A stretch of DNA of 64,000 nt from Asterias amurensis. Lineage: Eukaryota; Echinodermata; Asteroidea; Forcipulatida; Asteriidae. The stretch spans positions 13,744,512 through 13,808,511 of the forward strand of contig NC_092665.1 in NCBI RefSeq assembly GCF_032118995.1, given 5' to 3'. Below, piece by piece: positions 52,690 through 64,000 of the stretch. Every line of letters starts with the position of its first letter. Within the stretch, counting starts at the first letter, position 1. The notes under the pieces are model-generated. The model was not told the origin of the DNA, did no database searches, and was given only the letters and a program-made list of their open reading frames with translations. A program made the translations under genes and the position numbers.

Positions 52690-53165
52690 GTAAGATTTGT
52701 CTCCTTTATATGTATGTACATTCTCCGTCATCAAGTGACTACTGGACTTTCTATTTTATTCTTGACAACAGTTTTTCTCCTTTGTCCTTTTCCGGTGCGG
52801 TCCTATAAGCCGCTATTTTTGTTTAGTGTGGAGAGCGTTGATTTTTGTTTTGAATTTTAAACAAAAACTCATAAATTGTTGTCGTTAGTTTAGAAGGAAA
52901 GCCACGGCGAAATTTGTTAGCGAGGGTGGTCATCGCATGGGGGGTATGCCACGGCCTGGCGTTTGCATGGTGCTGACAACAACCGAATTCTAAAATGTCA
53001 CTTTTACTACTACCTTCTGAGTGTGTCCTAATTAAGGGACAAAACTTTACTAATATTACAACATAGTGAGGGTACCTTTGGTAATAAATTACTCAAACAA
53101 TTTACCATATTATAAGTTTGTTGGTATACCGAAATCGAGGCAACACTCGTGATTTTTGCTGTGTT

Positions 53166-53615
53166 ATTAAAGGCAGTGGACACCATTGGTAATTAGAAAA
53201 AAATGATTAGCATAAAACTTTACTTGGTATAACTAGTATTGGGGAGAGGTTGATAGTGTAAAACAATGTGAGAAACGGTTTCCTCTGAAGTGACATAGTT
53301 TTCTTCGAGAAAGCCACGAACCTGATTTCGAGACTTCAGATTTAGAATTTGAGGTCTCAAAATCATCCATCTAAAAGCACACAACTTCGTGTGACAAGGG
53401 TGTTTTTTTTTCTGTCACTATTATCTCGCAACTTCGACGACCAATTCAGCTCAACTTCGTGTGACAAGGGTGTTTTTTCTGTCACTATTATCTCGCAACT
53501 TCGACGACCAATTCAGCTCAAATTTTTACAGGTTTGTTATTTTATGCATATGTTGAGATACACCAACTGTGAAGGCTGGTCTTTGACAATTACTAATAGT
53601 GTCCAGTGTGTTTAA
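53166..53615 (+). mobile_element. Family A element with internal 69-bp duplication
   Basis: TTAAAGGCAGTGGACACCAT to TAATAGTGTCCAGTGTGTTTAA. A block containing CTTCGTGTGACAAGGGTG through CGACCAATTCAGCTCAA occurs twice in a row (about 53385-53520). Another partial, reversed copy follows at 53625-53918. Confidence 0.8.
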
Positions 53616-53624
53616 TAGAAAACC

Positions 53625-53918
53625 GTGCAGTGTATTCCAACATATGCATAAAATAACAAATCTGTGAACATTTGGACTCAATTGGTCTTCGCAGTTGCAA
53701 GAGCTATACTTTCAGATGCCTAAAAAGGCTTCATCAGGCCTGAAGTCTTTTGGAGTGGTATCCTCTTTCTCGAAAACTACGTAACTTTAGAGTGAGCCGT
53801 TTCTCACAATGTGTTATATTATTAACAGCTCTCCATTGCTCGTTACCAAAATTAAGTTTTTATTTGTATACGCTAACAACTGTTTTGAATAATACCAAAT
53901 AGTGTCCGGTGCCTTTAG
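53625..53918 (-). mobile_element. Family A fragment
   Basis: AACATATGCATAAAATAACA to AATAGTGTCCGGTGCCTTTA, with an atypical middle. 53920-54880 shows no gene, only A/T-rich sequence and a short poly-C. Confidence 0.6.
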
Positions 53919-54882
53919 TTAAAGTTTGATATATTTATGCTAAATCAAATCTTGACTCATATTTGTAAAAAGGTCTTATAGGTATTTTATTAAGCATTTT
54001 GCACTGTGCTACGGGAGTGTGTGGGTTGCACCTCTGGGGTGTCTCACACCTAGATCAATCACCGCCCCCCCCCCCGCCCCAGGGATTAACAAAATAAACA
54101 GAACAAATTTCTGTTTGTTTTAAAATGTTTGTTTTTTTTTAAGAATCTTAGATTGAGTTGTTTTGACAGATTGCTTGAAGTATTATTAAAGCACAATGTT
54201 GTTAGCGTCACTATGCATGACCAGTAAAACGATTCCTTGTAAAATGTAAGGCAAAACAAAACAAAAATACCAGTTGATCGTCCCCTCTTTTATCCTTTTT
54301 TTAAGGCCGCATTCTTTTTCTTTTATTTTGTAATTTTTACAATGTTTTTTTTTGAAAGAAAGACAAATTTTCTGTGTATTTCTAGTTAACTTACTAATCT
54401 TTTAAGAACTTGTAACTAATAAAGTAAGTGGTGACTTTAAACTCAAGAACTTGTGGCTATATATAGTTTGAATTAAAATGCTTGGCGGCCATCTTTTAAA
54501 GCAATAAACAAATAAAACTGCCCTCATCCTTCTCTTTTTGGAAAAACCCGGACGCTCATACTGGTATTATTTTTGACTTGCCCTAAATAGCAGAGCAAAC
54601 AGCTACGCAAATTGTTTCAGTTACTCAAAAATCTACTCAATGTTATAGCATAGTCTGCACAAAACTTTCAGGTCTAAACATTTAGCTATATGCAACGCTA
54701 TCTGGTCGAAATCGTCACGGTTTCCTGGTGACGTTGGAAAACATCTATCGTCTGCAAAAAAAAAAATTACCTGGTGATTTGTTCGCATCAGGGATTTGAT
54801 GCATTGCATGGTGAGGTATCAATGTTTATTTTGGTTTGCATAAACACCGTGTGTGTATCTGTTTGGTAGTACAAGTTACAGG

Positions 54883-55254
54883 TTAAAAAGCCACCCTTTC
54901 TGAACAGAACAACAATTAAAAGTTCACAGATTTACAGATAACTTACAGGGTTTACAGAAGGTAATGGTGAAAGACTTTCCTTGAAATTATTCCATAAAAT
55001 GCTTTACTTTTTGAGAAAAACACTAAAACAATTATCAATTCTCGATATCGAGAATAACGGATTTCTTTGAAACACATGTCATGACACGGCGAAACTTGCG
55101 GAAACAAGGGTGGGTTTTCCCGTTACTTTCTCCCGACTCCGATGACCGATTGAGCCTAAATTTTCACAGGTTTGTTATTTAATATGTAAGTTGTGATACA
55201 CGAAGTGTGGGCCTGTGGACAATACTGTTTACCGATGTTGTGCGATTGCTTTAA
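54883..55254 (-). mobile_element. Family B element
   Basis: Left TTAAAAAGCCACCC, right GCGATTGCTTTAA. The interior is inverted relative to the other B copies: CTCGATATCGAG, CATGTCATGACACGGCGAAA, GACCGATTGAGCC. Confidence 0.72.
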
Positions 55255-55693
55255 GAAATGTGTCAACCTACCCCCTTAAAAAATCATTAAATAATTAATT
55301 TTGCCGCAGAAGACCCCCGCAGTGTACCAGAGCCGTGCTGCACTATACACGGCCCTGACAGTTTTTATAATGGTACCCTCCCCTGCTTGGTTGTTGGGCA
55401 ATCTTTTTGTTAGACTTGCCTCGGTGACGTCCCCTGTTGTGTTTTGGACGGACGTATGCCAAACATGTAACCTAACTTTTTCCCGGGTTAGCGTGACTGA
55501 CGTACCTTTATGCAAATTTCGGGCACGTCAAATTTACCGATTAGGTTGCATTTTTCAAAAAAAAAAAAAAAAAAAAGAGACGGTAGGCCTACGTCAAAGA
55601 AGCGGGAAAGCTCACCACTTGGTTTTTATGGGATTCAGAAAAAATAACTCATTCATAATTTTGTCTTCTTTCACAGACGCAGGTGTGTCCACA

Positions 55694-57657
55694 ATGGCGG
55701 CGCTGACTGTTTGCAAGATGTCAGTAATCTTTCTAGCGATGTTCCTTCTCGGCCACCATAGAGTCCAAACCTTCAAACTGAACAATGACGTTCTGTCGTT
55801 CGTAGATACTGATTCATCAGTCGAGACGGAGCACGGTAGTTCTCGTCCAGATCCGTCATCATACCACTCAATGGAAGATGATCACAATGATTACAGTGAT
55901 TCTGAAGATGATGATCATGATAACGATGATGATCATGATGATGCTTCGTCAATACAACTATCGGCTCTGCAGGCCGAGTCATCTGTTCCTGATGATGATC
56001 CGGACTTTGTTCCGTCAGAAATTGATTTGTCTAACGACTCTCCGAGTTCCTCATCTGATGACCACGAGCCGGAAGATCTGGACTTTGTTCCGTCAGAAAT
56101 TGATTTGTCTAACGACTCTGATGCGATCTCCCATGACTACGAGTCAGAAGATCCGGACTTTGTTCCGTCAGAAATTGATTTGTCTAACGACTCTCCGAGT
56201 TCCTCATCTGATGACCACGAGCCGGAAGATCTGGACTTTGTTCCGTCAGAAATTGATTTGTCTAACGACTCTGATGCGATCTCCCATGACTACGAGTCAG
56301 AAGATCCGGACTTTGTTCCGTCAGAAATTGATTTGTCTAACGACTCTCCGAGTTCCTCATCTGATGATGACCACGAGCCCGAAGATCTGGACTTTGTTCC
56401 GTCAGAAATTGATTTGTCTAACGACTCTGATGCGATCTCCCATGACTACGAGTCAGAAGATCCGGACTTCATTCCTTCAGAAATTGATTTGTCTAACGAC
56501 TCTCCGAGTTCCTCATCTGATGACCACGAGCCGGAAGATGTGGACTTTGTTCCGTCAGAAATTGATTTGTCTAACGGCTCTGATGCGATCTCCCATGACT
56601 ACGAGTCGGAAGATCCGGACTTTGTTCCGTCAGAAGTTGATTTGTCTAACGACTCTCCGAGTTCCTCATCTGATGACCACGAGCCGGAAGATCTGGACTT
56701 TGTTCCGTCAGAAATTGATTTGTCTAACGACTCTGATGCGATCTCCCATGACTACGAGTCAGAAGATCCGGACTTTGTTCCGTCAGAAATTGATTTGTCT
56801 AACGACTCTCCGAGTTCCTCATCTGATGACCACGAGCCGGAAGATCTGGACTTTGTTCCGTCAGAAATTGATTTGTCTAACGACTCTGATGCGATCTCCC
56901 ATGACTACGAGTCAGAAGATCCGGACTTTGTTCCGTCAGAAATTGATTTGTCTAACGACTCTCCGAGTTCCTCATCTGATGATGACTACGAGTCAGAAGA
57001 TCCGGACTTTGTTCCGTCAGAAATTGATTTGTCTAACGACTCTCCGAGTTCCTCATCTGATGATGACCACGAGTCAGAAGATCCGGACTTTGTTCCGTCA
57101 GAAATTGATTTGTCTAACGACTCTCCGAGTTCCTCATCTGATGATGACCACGAGCCCGAAGATCCGGACTTCATTCCTTCAGAAATTGATTGTCTAACGA
57201 CTCTCCGAGTTCCTCATCTGATGACCACGAGCCGGAAGATGTGGACTTTGTTCCGTCAGAAATTGATTTGTCTAACGGCTCTGATGCGATCTCCCATGAC
57301 TACGAGTCGGAAGATCCGAGTTTTGTACCGTCAGAAGTTGATTTGTCTAACGACTCTCCGAGTTCCTCATCTGATGACCAAGAGTCAGAAGATTCGGTAA
57401 TTGCTCAGTCAGATCTGCCAGTTGAACAGTCCAAATATTCGCAAGAGACACATGGCATTGGTTCGTATCCAAGCCCCCAGTTGAGAGAGCATGCCAAAGA
57501 TAAGACATCCAAAAGGCGCAGGAAACAGTGGGGCGGTTCACCCCCTATCCGACGACTGAATGAAATCAGACAAGCAGACGCTGAATATTTAGCTGTTCCG
57601 ACCTACCGTCGGAACAGGTATTGTTTTCGTCGAGATTTTTATTATTTTTATTATTAG
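55694..57657 (+). CDS. Secreted acidic Ser/Asp-rich repeat protein, one apparent frameshift
   Basis: The coding exon follows an acceptor TCTTTCACAG (55676), and the ATG is in context CCACAATGG. The N-terminus MAALTVCKMSVIFLAMFLLG is a signal peptide. After an Asp/His-rich stretch come 18 repeats of 25-27 aa built on DFVPSEIDLSNDS. They alternate between an SPSSSSDDHEPED form and a DAISHDYESED form. A basic tail follows (KDKTSKRRRKQWGG). The frame shifts at 57189-57191, where GATTGTCT replaces the usual GATTTGTCT. The true frame resumes at once and continues to 57657, about 654 aa overall. Such acidic, phosphorylatable Ser/Asp-rich secreted proteins often bind calcium or take part in mineralised or adhesive matrices. 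That role is a guess and no homologue is recognised. The last ~20 codons come from a hairpin minisatellite. Confidence 0.7.
55995..57395 (+). repeat. ~153-bp coding repeat (two alternating 75-81-bp forms)
   Basis: Nine pairs of alternating units, with a local run of three consecutive SPSSSSDDD units (about 56920-57160). Units 7-9 and 16-18 share rare variants (DFIPSEID, SNGSDAIS, PSEVDL), showing that a three-unit block was copied. Confidence 0.9.
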
Positions 57658-57972
57658 CTGTTCCGATCCAGTCGGAACAGCTATTGTTTTTGTCGAGATT
57701 TTTATTATTTTTAGCTGTTCCGACCTACCGTCGGAACAGGTATTGTTTTCGTCGAGATTTTTATTATTTTTATTATTATTAGCTGTTCCGACCTACCGTC
57801 GGAACAGGTATTGTTTTCGTCGAGATTTTTATTATTTTTATTATTAGCTGTTCCGACCTACCGTCGGAACAGGTATTGTTTTCGTCGAGATTTTTATTAT
57901 TTTTATTAGCTGTTCCGACCTACCGTCGGAACAGGTATTGTTTTCGTCGAGATTTTTATTATTTTTATTATT
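57591..57972. repeat. Hairpin minisatellite, six units of 57-68 bp
   Basis: Units start at 57591, 57656, 57713, 57781, 57846 and 57908. Each opens with AGCTGTTCCGACCTACCGTC and then GGAACAGG, a 10-bp stem with a 5-nt loop. ATTGTTTTCGTCGAG and a TTTATTATT tail of varying length follow. The second unit has a different loop (GATCCAGTC) with a longer stem. Confidence 0.9.
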
Positions 57973-57974
57973 AT

Positions 57975-59372
57975 TCTTTGTTTCTCGCCAAAACCCCATT
58001 GCATTTGTACACGTTTTTTCTTTAAGCCTAATCTCCCAAACCATAATACGAAAGAGTGAGTTTATTATACCAAATTGTAGCTTAGAACATAAGCTTTACT
58101 CTAAATGCAAAACAAAATTAAAATCTTAATTAATTAACCACGTAATCTTCATTTGAATATAACTGGATGCAGTCGCTTCAATGTTATTCTTAAATATTCT
58201 CTTTGGTAAATGCCATACAGTATATACCTATCATGAGTTGTGACTTCTTGAGATGAGTATACGCATTTGAATACAACTGGATGCAGTCGCTTCCATGTTA
58301 TTGTTAAACATTCTGTATGGTAAATGCAATTCAGTATGTACCTATCATGAGTTTTGACTTCTTGAGAGAAGTCTACTCAAGGGTCCTTTTGTTGTTTTTC
58401 TACTTACGTTCTGGACCACAGCAAATTCTCCTTTTATTCGTTTCCTAACCGAGTTCTGGACGTACACGAAGGCATAGGGTTTTCGTTTAACGAACGTGCG
58501 CAATTGAATAGGGGTTTTTGACGACGACGACACACCACCGTGTCCACATATTTACACTAAACTAAAACAGTTTGAAGATAATGATAGTTAAAAGCTTCCC
58601 TTAACACATTACTTGCTGTGGTGTTGTAGTTTTTGAGAAATTAGTGAAAAAACTGTCAACATATGACTGGGACCGAGTTGGTTTGGGACCGAGTTGACCG
58701 GCTTCGTTTCAGGCGACGAGCGTGAACGACGAAAATAGAACGCCAGGGATTTTGAATCATTTACGGGTGAAGTCACCTTGTTTGCGCCGGGGACCATTTG
58801 CCTAAACTAATTCAAGTATTTCGCTTTCTTTTCAGAAATTATACCATGACATACAAAAACTCTTTGGCAGGAATACAAAAGCAGCGATTTTATTATGCTG
58901 ACGTTTCTCTTGTGGTTGAGTGGGTCATTTGTATAAAGCTGCTTATAATGAATAGGCAAAACATTTTGCTTTATAAAAAAGCATAAATTGAGCAGAATAG
59001 TGGCTTAATGTTACAGAGCTGCTTATATAATCAATAGGCAAAACATTTTGCTTTAAAAAAAATTGCAGATCAGCAGAATACCTTGATTCACAACTTGTAC
59101 TTGTATTTGCTGTGTTTAGCTGCTTTTTGTGTTTAAAAATCTTTAGTGTAGTCTGGTCCAGGGCTAATGGCTTTTAAAGGAAAGAATCGCATCGCTTACG
59201 TAATCATGGAATTGTGCTTACGCTAAGCGTATTTAACAGCTCAGCAGGGAATGTGTTCTTGAGCGTCACAATTCACAATAAAAAAAGCTACAGTTGACTA
59301 ATTGTGCTCAAGTCCTGCAAAACTGAAAACACGGAACAGCTTTGTGTTTGTTCACAAACACCTAATGTCTAG
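57975..59372 (+). mobile_element. Helitron-like element, copy 1 (short form)
   Basis: Starts TCTTTGTTTCTCGCCAAAAC after a TTA microsatellite and ends CTAG followed by T. A perfect 7-bp hairpin (GTGTTTG TTCA CAAACAC, 59344-59361) lies 7 nt before the end. TC at 5', CTRR at 3' and a subterminal hairpin are the Helitron signature. Insertion between T residues and the repeated CGGAACAGCT near the end would suit the Helentron branch. It is non-autonomous, with no Rep/helicase. It has an internal 114-bp tandem repeat (about 58150-58375) and lacks about 1.47 kb present in the next copy. Confidence 0.6.
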
Positions 59373-59391
59373 TTATTATTATTATTATTAT

Positions 59392-62289
59392 TCTTTGTTT
59401 CTCGCCAAAACCCCATTGCATTTGTACACGTTTTTTCTTTAAGCCTAATCTCCCAAACCATAATACGAAAGAGTGAGTTTATTATACCATATTGTAGCTT
59501 AGAACATAAGCTTTACTCTAAATGTAAAAAAAATTGAAAATCTTAATTAATTAACCACGTAATCTTCATTTGAATATAACTGGATGCAGTCGCTTCAATG
59601 TTATTGTTAAATATTCTCTTTGGTAAATGCCATACAGTATGTACCTATCATGAGTTGTGACTTCTTGAGATGAGTATACGCATTTGAATATAACTGGATG
59701 CAGTCGCTTCCATGTTATTGTTAAACATTCTCTATGGTAAATGCAATTCAGTATGTACCTATCATGAGTTGTGACTTCTTGAGAGAAGTCTACTCAAGTC
59801 TCCTTTTGTTGTTTTTCTACTTACGTTCTGGACCACAGCGAATTCTCTTTTTATTCGTTTCCTAACCGAGTTCTGGACGTACACGAAGGCATAGGGTTTT
59901 CGTTTAACGAACGTGCGCAATTGAATAGGGGTTTTTGACGACGACGACACACCATCGTGTCCACACATTCTACATGTACCTCCATGTTTACACTAAACTT
60001 AAACAGTTTGAAGATAATGATAGTTGAAAGCTTCCCTTAACATATTACTTGCTGTGGTGTTGTAGTTTTTGAGAAATTAGTGAAAAAAATGTCAGCGTAT
60101 GACTGGGACCGAGTTGGTTTGGGACCGAGTTGACCGGCTTCGTTTCAGGCGACGAGCGTGGACGACGAAAATAGAACGCCAGGGATTTTGAATCATTTAC
60201 GGGTGAAGTCACCTTGTTTGCGCCGGGGACCATTTGTCTAAACTAATTCAAGTATTTCGCTTTCTTTTCGGAAATTATACCATGACATACAAAAACTCTT
60301 TGGCAGGAATACAAAAGCAGCGATTTTATTATGCTGACGTTTCTCTTGTGGTTGAGTGGGTCATTTGTATAAAGCTGCTTATAATAAATAGGCAAAACAT
60401 TTTGCTTTATAAAAATGCATAAATTGAGCAGAATAGTGGCTTAATGTTGTAGAGCTGCTTATATAATCAATAGGCAAAACATTTTGCTTTAAAATAAATT
60501 GCAGATCAGCAGAATACCTTGATTCACAACTTGTACTTGTATTTGCTGTGTTTAGCTGCTTTTTGTGTTTAAAAATCTTTAGTGTAGTTTGGTCCAGGGC
60601 CAATGGCTTTTAAAGGAAAGAATCGCAGCGCTTGCGTAATCATGGAATTGTGCTTACGCTAAGCGTATTTAACAGCTTAGCAGGGAATGTGTTCTTGAGC
60701 GTCACAATTCGCAATAAAAAAAGCTACAGTTGACTATGTGCTCAAGTCCTGTAAAACTGAAAACAACAGTGACTTAAAAATTTGATTTGCAATCTCAGGA
60801 TAATACCAGTGGTTTACTTACGTGCAAAAGTAGGCCGGGGCGACTAGTGTGCTTTAGTGTTAAAGTCGCGGCTACAAATTATTATTTGAGTTACGACTAC
60901 AAATTATTATTTGAGTCGCGACTACTATTTTTCTCTACTCTGTTATAATCGTGCTCAAACGTTGACTACAAAAATTGTCCCGACTACCTGTCCAGTGAAA
61001 TACTGGTTGTGTTGCTTCTTACTATTCGCAACATATAATTTAACGTGCGCTTGCAACACTTTGCGGCACAAGTCTTGAGAATCCGTAATTTATCGCGGCA
61101 AGCGTCCAAGTTGGGTTTGAGGGGCGATTAGTCGAGTTTGTAAATTTCACTAGTCACCCAGGCCTATCATGATGGGAACTTGCCTATTAAGGTTTTATCG
61201 CGAATTGCAAAATTTCAAGAGAGGGCGTTGCGAGCGCGAGTCGTACAAACTGCATAGTAACCGCCCCATATTCCTTCCCAAAATGCATTGCGGTTCTGAA
61301 TCGCAATAAACCTTATGAAAAATCTTGTGCAAATGGGCCCAATGTCGTGCTCTGCTCTGGAAGCAAAGATTCAGTGCTTAGCAGAAGCAGTGAATTCTGC
61401 GCTTACGTCAAGCAAAATACACTGCTTAGCAGGGATTTCTTTTGTTTGTGTGCTTCCAAGCTCGCACATTTTATTCCGCGCATGCACATTAAGCCGAAAA
61501 TGGTGATCGTAGGTGCAGAGTTTGGTGGTTACGAGTTCAGTAAAATCCACTCGAACAAGATCAAACATCAAACCACCAACCAAATACAAGGATTTTATCC
61601 TCAAGTAGTTTGTCACATGGCAATGGACTCTAAAGATACTAGCATGAACTCAAGAAACCAACCAAATTAAACAATCCTGAGTCAAATGCAAGTTTTTACA
61701 TTATTCAACTAGGGACCACTTATCTTATATACCGCCCTCTATTGACAAGTGACTGAAAATCCTTGCAACACCATATCTCAAGGAGTGCAGGACCAATTTT
61801 TACACTGTAGTGAAGACTCCGTGGGGCATGGACATTAATTTTGAAAAACTGTGACATCAAGTTGACCTCTACTTCCAGGTCAACCGGAAGTGGGACCATA
61901 TCTCAAGAGTTACACAACCGATTAAAAAAAAATTCTTCAGTTATAGACTCCTTAGGACTTAAAATTTGTTGGGAAAAACCGTGACCTCATTTTGACCTCT
62001 TCTTCCGTGTCAACTGGAAGTGGGACCATATCTCAAGTACTATTCAACCGATTTTAAAACTTTTTTTCAGTTTTAGACCCCCTTGGGCATTGGAGATTAG
62101 CCTTAGGTTACCGTGACCCCATGTCGACCTCTACTTTGGGGTCAACCGGAAGTGGCACCATAACTCAAGACACTATTCAACAATTTCAAACTTTTTTTCA
62201 GTTATAGGCTCCTTGGTCATTTTAGCACATAATCCAAGCAAAAGAACACGGAACAGCTTTGTGTTTGTTCACAAACACCTAATGTCTAG
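59392..62289 (+). mobile_element. Helitron-like element, copy 2 (long form)
   Basis: Same 5' start and same 3' hairpin plus CTAG (62286-62289). It is identical in layout to copy 1 but with an additional segment (about 60766-62237) containing short ACTACAAATTATTATTTGAG repeats and the four-unit repeat at 61771-62235. No Rep or helicase coding was found, and the 60-107-codon frames within are unrecognised. Confidence 0.6.
61771..62235. repeat. Four tandem 120-142-bp units
   Basis: Units begin CCATATCTCAAG (or CCATAACTCAAG) at 61771, 61896, 62016 and 62158. Each contains CAGTTATAGACTCC-like text, GTGACCTC...TTGACCTCTACTT and GTCAACCGGAAGTG. The last part is close to palindromic with the preceding CTTCC. 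Diverged between units, so older than the element duplication. Confidence 0.8.
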
Positions 62290-62308
62290 TTATTATTATT
62301 ATTATTAT

Positions 62309-64000
62309 TCTTTGTTTCTCGCCAAAACCCCATTGCATTTGTACACGTTTTTTCTTTAAGCCTAATCTCCCAAACCATAATACGAAAGAGTGAGTTTATT
62401 ATACCATATTGTAGCTTAGAACATAAGCTTTACTCTAAATGTAAAAAAAATTGAAAATCTTAATTAATTAACCACGTAATCTTCATTTGAATATAACTGG
62501 ATGCAGTCGCTTCAATGTTATTGTTAAATATTCTCTTTGGTAAATGCCATACAGTATGTACCTATCATGAGTTGTGACTTCTTGAGATGAGTATACGCAT
62601 TTGAATATAACTGGATGCAGTCGCTTCCATGTTATTGTTAAACATTCTCTATGGTAAATGCAATTCAGTATGTACCTATCATGAGTTGTGACTTCTTGAG
62701 AGAAGTCTACTCAAGTCTCCTTTTGTTGTTTTTCTACTTACGTTCTGGACCACAGCGAATTCTCTTTTTATTCGTTTCCTAACCGAGTTCTGGACGTACA
62801 CGAAGGCATAGGGTTTTCGTTTAACGAACGTGCGCAATTGAATAGGGGTTTTTGACGACGACGACACACCATCGTGTCCACACATTCTACCTCCATGTTT
62901 ACACTAAACTTAAACAGTTTGAAGATAATGATAGTTGAAAGCTTCCCTTAACATATTACTTGCTGTGGTGTTGTAGTTTTTGAGAAATTAGTGAAAAGAA
63001 TGTCAGCGTATGACTGGGACCGAGTTGGTTTGGGACCGAGTTGACCGGCTTCGTTTCAGGCGACGAGCGTGGACGACGAAAATAGAACGCCAGGGATTTT
63101 GAATCATTTACGGGTGAAGTCACCTTGTTTGCGCCGGGGACCATTTGTCTAAACTAATTCAAGTATTTCGCTTTCTTTTCGGAAATTATACCATGACATA
63201 CAAAAACTCTTTGGCAGGAATACAAAAGCAGCGATTTTATTATGCTGACGTTTCTCTTGTGGTTGAGTGGGTCATTTGTATAAAGCTGCTTATAATAAAT
63301 AGGCAAAACATTTTGCTTTATAAAAATGCATAAATTGAGCAGAATAGTGGCTTAATGTTATAGAGCTGCTTATATAATCAATAGGCAAAACATTTTGCTT
63401 TAAAATAAATTGCAGATCAGCAGAATACCTTGATTCACAACTTGTACTTGTATTTGCTGTGTTTAGCTGCTTTTTGTGTTTAAAAATCTTTAGTGTAGTT
63501 TGGTCCAGGGCCAATGGCTTTTAAAGGAAAGAATCGCAGCGCTTGCGTAATCATGGAATTGTGCTTACGCTAAGCGTATTTAACAGCTTAGCAGGGAATG
63601 TGTTCTTGAGCGTCACAATTCGCAATAAAAAAAGCTACAGTTGCCTATGTGCTCAAGTCCTGTAAAACTGAAAACAACAGTGACTTAAAAATTTGATTTG
63701 CAATCTCAGGATAATACCAGTGGTTTACTTACGTGCAAAAGTAGGCCGGGGCGACTAGTGTGCTTTAGTGTTAAAGTCGCGACTACAAATTATTATTTGA
63801 GTCGCGACTACTATTTTTCTCTACTCTGTTATAATCGTGCTCAAACGTCGACTACAAAAATTGTCCCGACTACCTGTCCAGTGAAACACTGGTTGTGTTG
63901 CTTCTTACTATTCGAAACATATAATATAACGTGCGCTTGCAACACTTTGCGGCACAAGTCTTGAGAATCCGTAATTTATCGCGGCAAGCGTCCAAGTTGG
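62309..64000 (+). mobile_element. Helitron-like element, copy 3 (runs off the window)
   Basis: Nearly identical to 59392-61105, offset 2,917 then 2,911 bp (a 6-bp loss near 62890). The 3' end lies beyond the window. The near-identity shows a recent tandem duplication of the 2.9-kb unit. Confidence 0.62.

Noticed and set aside
55878-57197. 439-codon frame overlapping the acidic repeat gene in another frame
   Set aside because: A shadow of the coding repeat. The correct frame has a signal peptide, a good start context and an acceptor just upstream, and resumes after the single-base shift.
1-64000. Retrovirus-like, LTR or Polinton-like elements
   Set aside because: No long terminal repeats, capsid, envelope, integrase or packaging-ATPase signatures were seen. 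Reverse-transcriptase remnants here are of non-LTR (LINE) type.

Overview
This window looks like animal nuclear DNA, most likely from an echinoderm and perhaps a sea star. The reasons are intron-bearing genes, death-domain NLR (NACHT-LRR) genes of the kind expanded in echinoderms, and dense short inverted-repeat transposons. The species is an inference; no marker gene settles it. I saw no retrovirus-like or Polinton-like element, CRISPR array or rRNA.

Layout. 1-3.5 kb: no gene, one LINE 3' relic. 3.55-6.87 kb: a 30-bp minisatellite with an 899-bp higher-order repeat. 6.9-13.1 kb: intergenic, with short inverted-repeat elements, a LINE tail and a repeat that recurs at 28 kb. 13.2-24.55 kb: NLR gene copy 1. 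From N to C it encodes a basic leader, a ubiquitin-like domain ending in LLGG, three death domains, NACHT, and a very large LRR array, about 2,881 aa in all. 24.6-28.0 kb: its duplicated 3' flank. 28-36.9 kb: LINE and SINE fragments, a locally repeated module, a foldback element and possible 5' exons. 36.98-44.83 kb: NLR gene copy 2, same architecture, about 1,716 aa. 44.8-49.06 kb: the matching 3' flank. 49-52.5 kb: a run of short inverted-repeat elements. 52.5-57.66 kb: a secreted, very acidic Ser/Asp-rich repeat protein gene with a TATA promoter, a non-coding first exon and a 3-kb intron full of these elements. It has one apparent frameshift. 57.6-64 kb: a hairpin minisatellite followed by a tandem array of Helitron-like elements that runs off the window.

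The two NLR genes form one tandem segmental duplication (about 13.16-28.01 kb and 36.94-49.06 kb). Every inferred splice junction keeps frame in both copies, so the whole Ubl-DD-DD-DD-NACHT-LRR chain can be read as one protein. The main difference is the number of 156-bp LRR units: 31 periods in copy 1 and 8 in copy 2, with no indel in either array. The architecture suggests an intracellular innate-immune sensor: LRRs for ligand binding, NACHT for oligomerisation, death domains for signalling. It also carries an unusual internal ubiquitin-like module with a possible diglycine processing site. Several transposons present in one copy and absent at the matching site of the other give clean filled/empty pairs and a relative history of the locus.
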